Notes: generated from the letters alone by a model not told the origin. A stretch of 64,000 nt of DNA from Haematobacter massiliensis (GCF_000740795.1 NZ_JGYG01000006.1:64501-128500); one strand, 5' to 3'. Counted from the stretch's first letter, positions 17,494-26,560 are shown. Numbers and translations: made by a program.

Positions 17494-18189
17494 GTGACAT
17501 CGCCCCCCCCGACCGGAAAGCAGAGGAAGCCCAGGACAGGCTTTCTTGACGAAGCCGACGTGGATGTCGTGCGCAACGAGGATCTTGTCCGGCGGCGGCG
17601 TGAGCAGATCTGCGATGCCGCGCTCGACCTGTTTCTGGAGAAGGGCTTTGCGTCCACCACCATCCGCGACATCTGCGCGCGCTCTGGCGTCAATCACGCC
17701 AGCATCTATGATTATGTGGCCAACAAGAACGACGCGCTGCGGCGGCTTTTGAACCAGCTCTGGTTCCGCAGCGATGTGCCGCTGCTGACTGACCTCCTCT
17801 CGGATGAGGACAGGCCGCTGGAGGATGCACTGGCTGAATATCTGCGGGAGACATGGGACAAGAAGCGCAAGGGCACGCTGCTCATCTACCGCTCCATTCC
17901 GCATATGCTGCCGGAGGACCGTGCCGCCATGCGAGAGCGGGAGGAGAAGCTGATGGCCGAAGGGGGAGCGCTGCTGTCCCGCCGGGCCGGATTGCCGCCT
18001 GATGATCCGCGTGGGATCACGGCGGCGAACCTGCTGGTGTTCCTGTCCGCTTTCGCGCCGATGCGGGACTGGCTGCAGCCGCGGGCTACCCGTGGCGACC
18101 CTCTGGTGGCCGCGGTGGCCCGTGGCTCGGCCGTGATGGTGACGGCCATTCTGGAAGGGCCGGAGATTACAGAAGAGCCTGCCGACTGA
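17494..18189 (+). CDS. TetR/AcrR family regulator of the acyl-CoA island
   Basis: 231 residues. The helix-turn-helix domain runs from about residue 33 to 80 (RREQICDAALDLFLEKGFA, then TTIRDICARSGVNHASIYDYVANKNDAL). The C-terminal ligand domain is TetR-like and not identified further. It sits between the two halves of the acyl-CoA island, next to the crotonase gene. Six copies of one palindrome occur in the control regions around it, which makes it the best candidate to bind them, probably released by an acyl-CoA. The N-terminal 30 residues are polar and probably disordered. Confidence 0.88.
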   Translation: MTSPPPTGKQRKPRTGFLDEADVDVVRNEDLVRRRREQICDAALDLFLEKGFASTTIRDICARSGVNHASIYDYVANKNDALRRLLNQLWFRSDVPLLTDLLSDEDRPLEDALAEYLRETWDKKRKGTLLIYRSIPHMLPEDRAAMREREEKLMAEGGALLSRRAGLPPDDPRGITAANLLVFLSAFAPMRDWLQPRATRGDPLVAAVARGSAVMVTAILEGPEITEEPAD

Positions 18190-18198
18190 GCAGGGCGG

Positions 18199-18224
18199 TC
18201 GCGGGCGACAACCGGCGCCCGCGA
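18199..18224. terminator. Stem-loop between convergent TetR and phosphotransferase genes
   Basis: TCGCGGGCG pairs with CGCCCGCGA over an 8-nt loop, 9 bp after the TetR stop codon and 5 bp beyond the stop of the minus-strand gene. The T-run is absent; a shared terminator is plausible. Confidence 0.5.
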
Positions 18225-18229
18225 TCCTG

Positions 18230-19384
18230 TCACGCTTGTCCGGCCTCATAGGCCCGTGCGATTTCCGCGCCGCGCTCGGCGACCATCCGCGCCCGCGCGC
18301 CATCCCTGACGGGGTCGGCGCTTGCGCTGCTGGCGGTACCCTGCGCCGCCCGCGCCGCCACGCCCTGCACGATGGCCGCGTAGCGGAAGCAGTTGAAGGC
18401 AAGGAACACCGGCCAGTCGGGAATGTCCTTCCGCCCCGTCCGCTCGACATAGCGGGCGAGCATCTGCGCTTCCTGAGGCAAGCCCGAAGCTGGCAGATCG
18501 GGCGCACCGGGAAGCGCGCCTGTCAGCCGGTAGGGAAGGCACAGATAGGCCAGATCGGAAAGCGGATGGCCGATGGTTGAAAGCTCCCAGTCCAGAACCG
18601 CCACGACCTTTGGTTTCTCTGGATGCAATATCGTGTTGCCGACGCGGAAGTCGCCATGCGTGATCGCGCTTTCCTCCTGCACGGCGGAGTTTGCGAGCAG
18701 CCAGTCCCGCAGCCAATCCATGCCCTTGTAGTCGAAATCCGCGGGCAACGCCGATTTCGACGCCTCGTATTGCCCAGACCAGCGCGATGTCTGCCGCGCG
18801 AGATAGCCTTCCGGGCGACCGTAGTCCTGAAGCCCGCAGGCCTGCCAGTCGATCTTGTGCAATTCCGCCAGCGTATCGACGAGTGAGAATGCCACGTCCC
18901 GCCTGTCATCCCGCGCGACCGGTGCCATGGCCGGATCGGAGATGATCCGTCCTTCCACGAATTCCATCAGGAAGAACTCAACCCCGATCACCGATGGGTC
19001 GTCGCAATAGGCCACCATCTGGGGCGTGGGAACGGCTGTCGGGCCAAGCGCGTGCATGATCCGGTATTCCCGGTCCACGGCATGGGCCTTGGGCAGCAGG
19101 TCTCCCGGCGGCTTCTTGCGCAGGACAAATCGCCGCCCGTCCGCCAGCCGGACGAGGAAGGTCGGGTTCGACATCCCGCCCTGGAACTGCAGGAGCTTTA
19201 TGGGTTTCTCCGGCTCGTCCAGGGCCTGGGCCATCCATGCTGAAAGCGCGGCTTCGTCAAAACGATGCTTCGCGAGCGGCTCGATGAGCATGATGTCCGA
19301 GGGCTGCGCCGCCCTCTGGCCCGCATGCTGATCCGTGGTGCTGCGCAATGGCGTCGCGCGCGCTGTGCTGTCCTGCGCCGTCAT
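18230..19384 (-). CDS. ACAD10/11-like phosphotransferase (aminoglycoside phosphotransferase fold)
   Basis: 384 residues. Kinase features: LLQFQGGMSNPTFLVRLADGRRFVLRKKP (nucleotide-binding lobe), catalytic ITHGDFRVGNTI and metal-binding VLDWELSTIGHPLSDLAYL. This subfamily is fused to an acyl-CoA dehydrogenase in ACAD10/11, which work through phosphorylation of 4-hydroxyacyl-CoA and elimination; here the kinase is free, while an ACAD11-like dehydrogenase is encoded at 23619. That pairing suggests 4-hydroxy acids may be handled (inference). The ATG at 19384 is chosen for its AGAGGC site, but the family core starts about 35 residues later, so a shorter start is possible. Confidence 0.85.
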   Translation of the reverse strand: MTAQDSTARATPLRSTTDQHAGQRAAQPSDIMLIEPLAKHRFDEAALSAWMAQALDEPEKPIKLLQFQGGMSNPTFLVRLADGRRFVLRKKPPGDLLPKAHAVDREYRIMHALGPTAVPTPQMVAYCDDPSVIGVEFFLMEFVEGRIISDPAMAPVARDDRRDVAFSLVDTLAELHKIDWQACGLQDYGRPEGYLARQTSRWSGQYEASKSALPADFDYKGMDWLRDWLLANSAVQEESAITHGDFRVGNTILHPEKPKVVAVLDWELSTIGHPLSDLAYLCLPYRLTGALPGAPDLPASGLPQEAQMLARYVERTGRKDIPDWPVFLAFNCFRYAAIVQGVAARAAQGTASSASADPVRDGARARMVAERGAEIARAYEAGQA

Positions 19385-19431
19385 GTCCTGTGCCTCTGGT
19401 GGCAGGCCCGCCTTGGGCCTGTGAGTGGGGG

Positions 19432-19542
19432 TCAGATCGCCTTGAGGGCGGTGTGCGTGAAAAGGCTGGGTGCCAAGCCCCGTGCCTTTATGCGGCTTGG
19501 GCCGATGGTCCGCGCCGCAGCGGTAAGCGCTGTCGGTGTCAT
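19432..19542 (-). CDS. Possible 36-residue ORF upstream of the phosphotransferase
   Basis: The ATG at 19542 has the strong ribosome site GAGGGGAGG at 7-nt spacing, and the frame (MTPTALTAAARTIGPSRIK onward to TALKAI) ends 47 bp before the phosphotransferase start. The peptide is basic and unrecognised. It may be a leader peptide or a small protein; the site is stronger than that of the gene it precedes. Confidence 0.4.
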   Translation of the reverse strand: MTPTALTAAARTIGPSRIKARGLAPSLFTHTALKAI

Positions 19543-19614
19543 GTCGCTGCCTCCCCTCTGCCGCGCATTGCCCGCAGCGGTTCCGCGCCTTTTCCGGCGG
19601 CGCCCGTTTATTGA

Positions 19615-19628
19615 CTGACAAATGTCAG
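19615..19628. promoter_or_regulatory. Predicted TetR operator, site 4
   Basis: CTGACAAATGTCAG, a perfect CTGACA/TGTCAG palindrome in the divergent region between the phosphotransferase and the third ligase, 73 bp upstream of the 36-residue frame. Confidence 0.7.
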
Positions 19629-19648
19629 GAAGCACCTTAGGGGACCGG

Positions 19649-19662
19649 TTGACAGCCGTCAA
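19649..19662. promoter_or_regulatory. Predicted TetR operator, site 5 (variant)
   Basis: TTGACAGCCGTCAA, the same core GACA-NN-YGTC with T/A ends. It lies 20 bp from site 4. The TTGACA also matches a -35 hexamer, so the operator may overlap a promoter reading to the right. Confidence 0.55.
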
Positions 19663-19747
19663 TCGGCTTCTCGCAACGGATCAAGTTTGCCGAAATTACG
19701 CCAAGGCAAAGTTTTCTCTTGTCCGGTGCGGGGTGGCTGTCGTAACC

Positions 19748-19761
19748 CTGACATGTGTCAG
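19748..19761. promoter_or_regulatory. Predicted TetR operator, site 6
   Basis: CTGACATGTGTCAG, a perfect palindrome at the arms, 81 bp before the start of the third acyl-CoA ligase gene. Confidence 0.7.
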
Positions 19762-19842
19762 GAATGCACCCCGCATCGATGCGCTCCGGGGAGGGAGCGG
19801 ATGCCGGGTCGGTTGCCTGACCCTACTGCCTGGGAGGATAAG

Positions 19843-21528
19843 ATGACCGAAGCCTTGCCGAGCCATGCCTCTGTCGCCGCGCGTCTCATCCGCGAGGACA
19901 ACCGTTTCGCGGTGGAGCGGAAACAGATCAATGGCACGGAATACACGGTTTTTGCCAATGCTCCCCCGAATGTCCGCGCGCTGTTCGAACAGGCGGAGGA
20001 AGCCTATGCGGGGCGAGAGATGCTCGTCGCGGGCAACCGCCGCTGGAGCTATGGTGAAGTCCGCCGCGATGTCGCCGCGCTGGCCAATGCTCTCATCCAC
20101 CATCACGGGATAGGGCCGGGCGACCGGGTTGCCGTCGGCTCGCGCAACCATGCGGAGATGATTCTGCTGGTCCTCGCGATAACCGCGACGGGTGCCAGCG
20201 TCGTGCCGCTGAACTCATGGGGAAGCGGGGCGGAGTTGCTCCGCGCACTCAACGATTGCGGAGCACGGCTTGTCTTTGCGGATGCCGAACGCTTCGCGCG
20301 GCTCGCCCCTGTGATTCCCGAGGGGCTGACGCTCATCGGGATCCACGATGCGCCCGACACCTCCCGCTATGAGCAGATGCGCGCCTGCGATCCGGTCTGG
20401 CCGGAGGTGGAGATCGGGCCGGAGGCGGAGTTCGCCGTGATGTATTCCTCCGGCTCCTCGGGTGTACCGAAGGGCGTGATCCAGACGCATCGCAACGTCA
20501 TCTCGGCCATCTGGAGCTGGTATCTGCTTCGCGTCATGGCGCCGGAACTCGCGGTTCCCGCCCGTGCCCCGGCGATGCCCGCCTGGCTCATCATCTCGCC
20601 GCTGTTCCATGTCACGGCACTTTACGCGAACTTCTTCCAGGGGTTGCAGATGGGGGCGAAGATCGTGCTCATGCCCCGCTGGAATGCCGATGAGGCCGCG
20701 GAGCTGATCCGCGCGGAGGGCATCACGCGTATCAGCGGCGTGCCCACGCAGTCCGCCGACCTGGCCGAAACCGTGGAGCGCCGCGGGCTGACCTTGCCGT
20801 CGCTGGAAAACATCACTGGCGGGGGCGACAAGCGCCCGGCCGCGCAGGTACAGGATCTGAACCGTGTCTTTCCGGCGACGACCATCGCCATCGGCTGGGG
20901 CATGACGGAGACCTGCGCCCTGGGCATCAACCTTTCCGGCCCGGAATATCTGGAATACCCGGACGCGGCGGGGCGGCTGGCCCCCCCCGTGCAGGAAATG
21001 CGCATCGTCGATGACGCAGGCCGGGACGTGGCGCCGGGCGAGATGGGCGAGCTGCTGATCCGCAGCCCCGCCGTGACCCCCGGCTATCTGAACGATCCCG
21101 AGGCCACGGCGGCCGCGCTCCGCGATGGTTGGCTGCTGACCGGGGATCTCGCGCGTTTGGGGCCGGAAGGGTTCATCCACTTCTGCGGTCGCAAGAAGAA
21201 CATGATCGTGCGGGGCGGCGAGAATATCGCCTGCGCCGAAGTGGAGAACGCGATCTACGAACATCCCGCCGTGGAAGATGCCTGCGTCTTCGCCGTCCCT
21301 CATCCCCGGTTGGGAGAGACGGTGGGAGCGGCCGTGCATCTGTTGCCCGGTACGACGCTGACGGTGGAGGAACTCGCCGTGTTTCTCGCGCCGCTCGTCG
21401 CGCGTTTCAAACAGCCCGAGCGGCTGTGGGTGCTGGAAGCACCCCTGCCGCGCGGCGCCACGGAAAAGATTGATCGCAAGGTAATCCAGCGCCACTGCCT
21501 GTCGTTGCAGGCGGATGGTGCTCGCTGA
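19843..21528 (+). CDS. Third AMP-dependent acyl-CoA synthetase
   Basis: 561 residues. The ATP loop reads VMYSSGSSGVPKGVIQTH, with SSG in place of the common TTG, which is a mild departure. Other motifs are standard: IGWGMTETCALG, WLLTGDLARLGPEGFIHFCGRKKNMIVRGGENI (signature region near residues 430-465) and the terminal GATEKIDRKV lysine. GGGAGGATAAG precedes the ATG at 19843; the frame is open to 19687, but that would run across operator site 6. It is the first gene of a ten-gene plus-strand operon running to 31512. Confidence 0.9.
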   Translation: MTEALPSHASVAARLIREDNRFAVERKQINGTEYTVFANAPPNVRALFEQAEEAYAGREMLVAGNRRWSYGEVRRDVAALANALIHHHGIGPGDRVAVGSRNHAEMILLVLAITATGASVVPLNSWGSGAELLRALNDCGARLVFADAERFARLAPVIPEGLTLIGIHDAPDTSRYEQMRACDPVWPEVEIGPEAEFAVMYSSGSSGVPKGVIQTHRNVISAIWSWYLLRVMAPELAVPARAPAMPAWLIISPLFHVTALYANFFQGLQMGAKIVLMPRWNADEAAELIRAEGITRISGVPTQSADLAETVERRGLTLPSLENITGGGDKRPAAQVQDLNRVFPATTIAIGWGMTETCALGINLSGPEYLEYPDAAGRLAPPVQEMRIVDDAGRDVAPGEMGELLIRSPAVTPGYLNDPEATAAALRDGWLLTGDLARLGPEGFIHFCGRKKNMIVRGGENIACAEVENAIYEHPAVEDACVFAVPHPRLGETVGAAVHLLPGTTLTVEELAVFLAPLVARFKQPERLWVLEAPLPRGATEKIDRKVIQRHCLSLQADGAR

Positions 21529-21541
21529 GAAAGGCAGGACA

Positions 21542-22846
21542 ATGGACAGACCCTCCCTGACGGATGTCGAAAGCTACGTGGCCCGCGCCACCCGCGAGGC
21601 AGCGGTGGTCGAAGGGCTGGACCCGGCAACCGCACTGCGCCCGATCAACCGGGTGGGCATCATCGGCGCCGGTACGATGGGTGGCGGCATCGCCATGAAC
21701 TTCGCCACCGCCGGCATACCGGTCACCATCGTTGAAACCGCGCAGGAGGCGCTGGACCGGGGCATCGCGCTGGTCCGCAAGAACTACCAGAACAGCGCCG
21801 ACAAGGGCCGTTTCCCGCAGGCGGAAGTCGAGGCGCGCATGGCGCGCATCACCCCGGCGCTGGACCTCGACGCGCTGGCCGACTGCGACCTCATCATCGA
21901 GGCCGTGTTCGAGAACATGGATCTGAAGAAGCAGATCTTCGCCCGTCTGGATGCCATCGCGAAACCCGGGGCGATTCTCGCCACCAATACGTCCGCTCTG
22001 GATGTCGATGAGATCGCCTCCGCCACCTCACGGCCGCGGGATGTGATCGGCCTCCACTTCTTCTCCCCCGCGAATGTCATGAAACTGCTGGAGATCGTGC
22101 GGGCGGACGAGACGGCGGACGATGTGGTCGCGACCTCGATGGAACTTGCGGGCAAGATCGGGAAAGTTCCTGTGCTCGTCGGTGTCTGCTACGGCTTCGT
22201 GGGTAACCGGATGCTGGCCGCGCGACGGGAGCAGGCCAACAAGCTGCTGTACCGGGGCCTGATGCCCTGGGATATCGACGCGGCCATTACGGGTTTCGGC
22301 TTCAAGATGGGGCCTTACCAGATGTCGGACCTCGCCGGCTTGGACATCGGCTGGTCAAAGGGAGCGAAGACCGCGAACCCCATCCGCGACGCGCTCTGCG
22401 AAAAGGGCAGGCGCGGGCAGAAGACGGGCGGCGGCTTCTACGACTATGACGCGGCGCGCAATGGAAGCCCGTCGGAGGAAGCCGCAGCCGTCATCCGGGA
22501 AATCACCGGCGCCGCGCCCGCCACGCTTCCCCCGGAGGAGATCGTGGAGATGCTGATGGCACCCATGGTCAATGAGGCGGTCAAGATTCTCGAAGAGAAC
22601 AAGGCGCAACGCCCGTCTGACGTCGATGTGGTCTGGCTGAACGGCTACGGCTTCCCGGCGTCAAAGGGCGGGCCGATGTACTGGGCCGATCAGGTTGGTG
22701 CGGCGCGCATCCTCGCGCGGATGGAGGCACTGGGCGCCGAGGATCCGGCGTTTGCGCCAGCAGAATCGTTGCGGCGGCTGGCAGCGGAGGGCGGGCGATT
22801 CCTCGACCTCGAGCTTGGTGGTCTCAAAACGGGGGGGAAGGGCTGA
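21542..22846 (+). CDS. 3-hydroxyacyl-CoA dehydrogenase (stand-alone)
   Basis: 434 residues. The NAD-binding VGIIGAGTMGGGIAMNFATAG is at residues 36-56, the catalytic His is in RPRDVIGLHFFSPANVMKLLEIV, and two C-terminal dehydrogenase repeats follow (FVGNRMLAARREQA and MVNEAVKILEE). This equals the dehydrogenase half of FadB/FadJ without the hydratase half; the hydratase is supplied by the next gene. It oxidises (S)-3-hydroxyacyl-CoA to 3-ketoacyl-CoA with NAD. Its stop overlaps the next ATG by 1 nt (TGATG). Confidence 0.92.
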   Translation: MDRPSLTDVESYVARATREAAVVEGLDPATALRPINRVGIIGAGTMGGGIAMNFATAGIPVTIVETAQEALDRGIALVRKNYQNSADKGRFPQAEVEARMARITPALDLDALADCDLIIEAVFENMDLKKQIFARLDAIAKPGAILATNTSALDVDEIASATSRPRDVIGLHFFSPANVMKLLEIVRADETADDVVATSMELAGKIGKVPVLVGVCYGFVGNRMLAARREQANKLLYRGLMPWDIDAAITGFGFKMGPYQMSDLAGLDIGWSKGAKTANPIRDALCEKGRRGQKTGGGFYDYDAARNGSPSEEAAAVIREITGAAPATLPPEEIVEMLMAPMVNEAVKILEENKAQRPSDVDVVWLNGYGFPASKGGPMYWADQVGAARILARMEALGAEDPAFAPAESLRRLAAEGGRFLDLELGGLKTGGKG

Positions 22847-23622
22847 TGGACCTCGAATTCACCACGACGCGGCGGGAAGGGAACATTCTCGTCGTCACCA
22901 TGAACCGGCCGGATGTCTACAACGCCGTCCACGCGCCGATGCACCATGAGATGTCGCGCATCTGGGATGCGTTCGAAGCGGATCCGGAGCTTTGGGTTGC
23001 CGTGCTGACCGGGGCGGGCGACAAGGCCTTCTGTGCGGGCAATGACCTTAAATACACCGCGCAGGGCGGCAACATGAAGGGGCCGGAGACCGGCTTCTCG
23101 GGCCTCTCCTCCCGCATCGACCGGCTGAAACCGATCGTTGCGGCGGTGAATGGCTTTGCCATGGGCGGCGGGTTTGAAACCGCGCTGGCCTGCGATGTCA
23201 TCATCGCGTCGGAAAAGGCCCGTTTCGCGCTGCCGGAGGTGAAGGTAGGTTTCTTCGCGGCAGCGGGCGGCATCCAGAGGCTGAGCCGCGAGATCCCGCG
23301 CAAGCAGGCGGTGGAGATGTTCCTGACCGGCCGTCAGGTCGGCGCGGAGGAGGGCGCGCGCATGGGCTTCGTGAACGAGGTCGTGGCGCCTGAACGCCTG
23401 ATGGAGCGGGCAATGGAAGTGGCGGGAGAGATCGCTGCCGTCTCCCCCTCGTCCATCCGGGCCTCGCTCCGCGTGCTCCGGGCGATGGACGACATGGACA
23501 ATCTGCAGACCAGCCTCCGTTACAGCCGCCAGGTGATGTCCGACCTGCGCGAAACCGAAGACTTCCGTGAAGGCGTCACCGCCTTCGTCGAGAAACGCAA
23601 ACCGAATTGGGTGAACAGATGA
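22846..23622 (+). CDS. Enoyl-CoA hydratase (crotonase family)
   Basis: 258 residues. Oxyanion-hole segments GDKAFCAGNDLKY and AVNGFAMGGGFETALACDVIIASEKARFALPEVKVGFFAAAGG are present, including the Glu in LPEVKVG; the second usual Glu position reads AAAGG. It probably hydrates enoyl-CoA to the 3-hydroxyacyl-CoA used by the upstream dehydrogenase. It is coupled on both sides (1-nt overlap upstream, ATGA overlap downstream). Confidence 0.9.
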   Translation: MDLEFTTTRREGNILVVTMNRPDVYNAVHAPMHHEMSRIWDAFEADPELWVAVLTGAGDKAFCAGNDLKYTAQGGNMKGPETGFSGLSSRIDRLKPIVAAVNGFAMGGGFETALACDVIIASEKARFALPEVKVGFFAAAGGIQRLSREIPRKQAVEMFLTGRQVGAEEGARMGFVNEVVAPERLMERAMEVAGEIAAVSPSSIRASLRVLRAMDDMDNLQTSLRYSRQVMSDLRETEDFREGVTAFVEKRKPNWVNR

Positions 23623-24956
23623 ACGCGATCGACACGAAGAAAAAAGGTGCCAGCGCCGCATCGGAAGACATGCTGAACAACCTCGGCATGTCGGAGGGCG
23701 CGCGTCCCCTGCTGGCCCGCGTGATGGAGCATATCCGCACCAACTGCGATCCGGCCTATGAGGAATACGAGCGCCTGGGCCGGAACCGTGCGGAACGGTT
23801 TTCCTACGCGCCGGGGCAGCTCGAGATCCTCGCCGATCTGAAGGCGAAGGCGAAGGAGGCCGGGCTGTGGAACTTCTTCCTGCCCAATGCCGAGACGGGC
23901 GAGGGGCTGTCGAACCTCGACTACGCCTATATCGCTTTTGAGCTTGGCCGGAACCCGCTTGCCTCGCAGTCTCTGAACTGTTCCGCGCCCGATACCGGCA
24001 ACATGGAAGTGCTGGAGCGTGTGGGCACGCCCGCGCAGAAAGAGCGCTGGCTGAAACCGCTGCTCGCCGGTGAAATCCGCTCCGCCTTCGCGATGACGGA
24101 GCCGGACGTGGCCTCCTCCGATGCGCGCAACGTCTCCACCACCGCGGTGCTGGAAAACGGCGAATGGGTCATCAACGGCGAGAAGTACTACATCTCCGGG
24201 GCTGGCGATCCGCGCTGCAAGATCATGATCGTCATGGTCAAGACCTCTCCCAATGCGGAAGCGTTCCGCCAGCAGAGCCAGATTCTCGTCCCCATGGACA
24301 CGCCCGGCGTGGAAATCCTCGGGCCGATGAATGTGTTCGGTCACGATGACGCGCCGCATGGTCACATGCATCTGCGCTTCACCAATGTGCGGGTGCCGGA
24401 GGAGAACATTCTCTGGGGCGAGGGGCGCGGGTTCGAAATCAGCCAGCTTCGTCTCGGGCCGGGCCGTATCCACCATTGCATGCGCTCCATCGGTGCGGCG
24501 GAAAAGGCGCTCGACCTGATGATCGCGCGCGGCCTCTCTCGCGAGGCATTCGGCAAGCGGATCATCGACCTCGGCAAGAACATGGAGACGATCAGCCGCT
24601 CCCGCATCGAGATCGAGGCCATGCGCCTCATGGTGCTGAAGGCGGCCCGCGCGATGGATGTGCTTGGCAACAAGGAAGCGCGCATCTGGGTTTCCATGGC
24701 GAAGGCGATGGTGCCGGAGCGCTGCTGCAAGATCATCGACGACGCGATGCAGGTCTATGGCGCCACGGGCGTGAGCCAGTGGACGGACCTGCCCGAGATG
24801 TACATGAAGCAGCGCACCCTCCGTCTCGCCGACGGGCCGGACGAGGTGCACCACGCCGTCGTCGCCCGGGCCGAGCGCAAGGCGTTCGAGGAGTCCAATG
24901 CGCGCCGCGCCGCTGCAGCCACCCGGCGCGCGGGTGGCATGTTCGAAGGGCCGTGA
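23619..24956 (+). CDS. Acyl-CoA dehydrogenase, ACAD10/11-like
   Basis: 445 residues, longer than a standard short/medium-chain enzyme. Visible signatures are AFAMTEPDVASSDARN (FAD/substrate loop), EKYYISGAGDPRCKI and the C-terminal RTLRLADGPDEVHHAVVARAE, which is the ACAD11-type ending rather than the Glu-Gly-Thr ending of medium-chain enzymes. The start at ATG 23619 overlaps the preceding stop as ATGA. Together with the free ACAD11-like kinase at 18230 it recreates the two halves of ACAD10/11 proteins. It transfers electrons to ETF, which is not encoded here. Confidence 0.9.
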   Translation: MNAIDTKKKGASAASEDMLNNLGMSEGARPLLARVMEHIRTNCDPAYEEYERLGRNRAERFSYAPGQLEILADLKAKAKEAGLWNFFLPNAETGEGLSNLDYAYIAFELGRNPLASQSLNCSAPDTGNMEVLERVGTPAQKERWLKPLLAGEIRSAFAMTEPDVASSDARNVSTTAVLENGEWVINGEKYYISGAGDPRCKIMIVMVKTSPNAEAFRQQSQILVPMDTPGVEILGPMNVFGHDDAPHGHMHLRFTNVRVPEENILWGEGRGFEISQLRLGPGRIHHCMRSIGAAEKALDLMIARGLSREAFGKRIIDLGKNMETISRSRIEIEAMRLMVLKAARAMDVLGNKEARIWVSMAKAMVPERCCKIIDDAMQVYGATGVSQWTDLPEMYMKQRTLRLADGPDEVHHAVVARAERKAFEESNARRAAAATRRAGGMFEGP

Positions 24957-24957
24957 C

Positions 24958-25749
24958 ATGAAGGATCAGCAGATGGAACGGGGCCTGTTCGACCTGACCG
25001 GCAAGGTGGCGCTGCTCACCGGCGCCTCGCGCGGGATGGGCCGCCAGATGGCAGAGGCGCTTGCGCGGCAGGGGGCGACGGTCGTCATCTCCGCCCGCAA
25101 GCAGGATCAGCTGGATGCGGCGGCGGCGGAGATCAACGCCGCCATCGGCGAGACCCGGGTGTATGCCGTCGCGGCCAATGCCGGACGCAAGGAGGATCTG
25201 GAACGGCTGGTGGAGGAAACCCACCGGCTCGCCGGGCCGATCGACATCGTGATCGGCAATGCCGGGGTCAACCCGCATTACGGCCCGATCGGGGAAATCC
25301 CGGACGACGCCTATAACAAGATCATGCAGACCAACGTCCAGTCGAATCTGTGGCTGGCGCGGCTCGTGGCACCCGACATGGCCGCCAAGGGGTCCGGCTC
25401 GATGATCTTCACGGCCAGCGTCGGCGCGCTGAAGCCGTCGCCCACGCTTGGCACCTATGGGATGTCCAAACTGGCGCTGATCGGGCTGGTGCGGAACCTC
25501 GCGCTCGAATACGGGCCGCAGGGCATCCGTGCGAACGCGATCTGCCCCGGCGTGGTCAAGACCGAGTTCGCCCGCGCCCTCTGGGACAGCGAAGCGGGGG
25601 AGGAGCGCGCGCGGACGCAGGTGCCGCTCCGCCGCTTCGGCCAGCCGGAGGACTTCGCGGGTGTGGCCGTGTTCCTGGCCTCCGACGCCAGCAGTTACAT
25701 GACCGGGCAGGCGCTGACGCTCTGCGGCGGCACCAACATGTGGAGCTGA
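24958..25749 (+). CDS. Short-chain dehydrogenase/reductase (SDR)
   Basis: 263 residues. The cofactor loop LLTGASRGMGRQMAEAL, the VIGNAGVN strand motif and the catalytic Tyr-Lys in LGTYGMSKLALIGL are present, followed by ANAICPGVVKTEFA. The loop with ARK after the second strand suggests NADP preference (inference). It starts 1 bp after the acyl-CoA dehydrogenase stop and is followed 2 bp later by a second SDR. A ketone/alcohol oxidation step on the substrate or an intermediate is likely. Confidence 0.88.
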   Translation: MKDQQMERGLFDLTGKVALLTGASRGMGRQMAEALARQGATVVISARKQDQLDAAAAEINAAIGETRVYAVAANAGRKEDLERLVEETHRLAGPIDIVIGNAGVNPHYGPIGEIPDDAYNKIMQTNVQSNLWLARLVAPDMAAKGSGSMIFTASVGALKPSPTLGTYGMSKLALIGLVRNLALEYGPQGIRANAICPGVVKTEFARALWDSEAGEERARTQVPLRRFGQPEDFAGVAVFLASDASSYMTGQALTLCGGTNMWS

Positions 25750-25751
25750 GC

Positions 25752-26531
25752 ATGGACGTTCAGGGGAAGGTCGTCGTCGTCACCGGCGCAGCAGGGGGGA
25801 TCGGCCGGGCGCTCGCCCTCGCGCTGGCGGAGGCAGGAGCGGCCCATGTCGTTTGTGCCGACATCGACGCGGAAGGCGCACGCCAGACGGGGGAGGCCAT
25901 CGGCGGCACCGCGATGACGGTGGACATGGCCAGCGATGCCGATATCCGCCGCCTCGTCACGGAGACGGAGCGCGACATTGGCCCCATCGCGCTTTTCTGC
26001 GGCAATGCAGGCATCATGGCACGGGGCGGTGAGGAATTGTCAGACGAGGTCTGGCAGCGCATGTGGGACGTGAACGTCATGGCCCATGTCCGCACGGCCC
26101 GCGTTCTCCTCCCGTTGATGCGGGCGCGCGGTGCCGGGCATTTCCTTATCACCGCTTCCGCGGCGGGGTTGCTCAATCAGGTGGGTTCGATGCCCTACGG
26201 GGTGACGAAACATGCGGCGGTCGGCCTTGCCGAATGGCTGGCGCTTACCTATGGCGACGACGGGATCGGGGTCACCATCCTGTGCCCGCAGGCCGTCCGT
26301 ACGGCGATGACCGCGGGCCGGGAGATGGGCGTGGCCAGCATCGACGGCATGCTGGAGCCCGCGGAGGCTGCGGCCGTCGCGCTCACCGCCGTGGCGGAGG
26401 GGCATTTCCTCGCCCTGCCGCACCCGGAGGTGCTGGGCTACATGCGCCGCAAGACCGAAGATTACGACCGCTGGATCGGCGGTATGCGCAAACTCAACCG
26501 TCAGTTCAGTCCGCGCGCGAAGAGCGCCTGA
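25752..26531 (+). CDS. Second SDR family oxidoreductase
   Basis: 259 residues. The cofactor loop [18 protein letters not shown] is followed by an acidic CADIDAEG at the end of the second strand, which indicates NAD. The active site reads [20 protein letters not shown] (Tyr-x3-Lys). Unlike its neighbour, it has a longer C-terminus with a [22 protein letters not shown] segment, seen in SDRs from lipid and steroid operons. A longer frame to 25350 is the shadow of the preceding gene. Confidence 0.87.
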   Translation: MDVQGKVVVVTGAAGGIGRALALALAEAGAAHVVCADIDAEGARQTGEAIGGTAMTVDMASDADIRRLVTETERDIGPIALFCGNAGIMARGGEELSDEVWQRMWDVNVMAHVRTARVLLPLMRARGAGHFLITASAAGLLNQVGSMPYGVTKHAAVGLAEWLALTYGDDGIGVTILCPQAVRTAMTAGREMGVASIDGMLEPAEAAAVALTAVAEGHFLALPHPEVLGYMRRKTEDYDRWIGGMRKLNRQFSPRAKSA

Positions 26532-26560
26532 CGGCATCACAGGATACAGGGGAGAAGACA

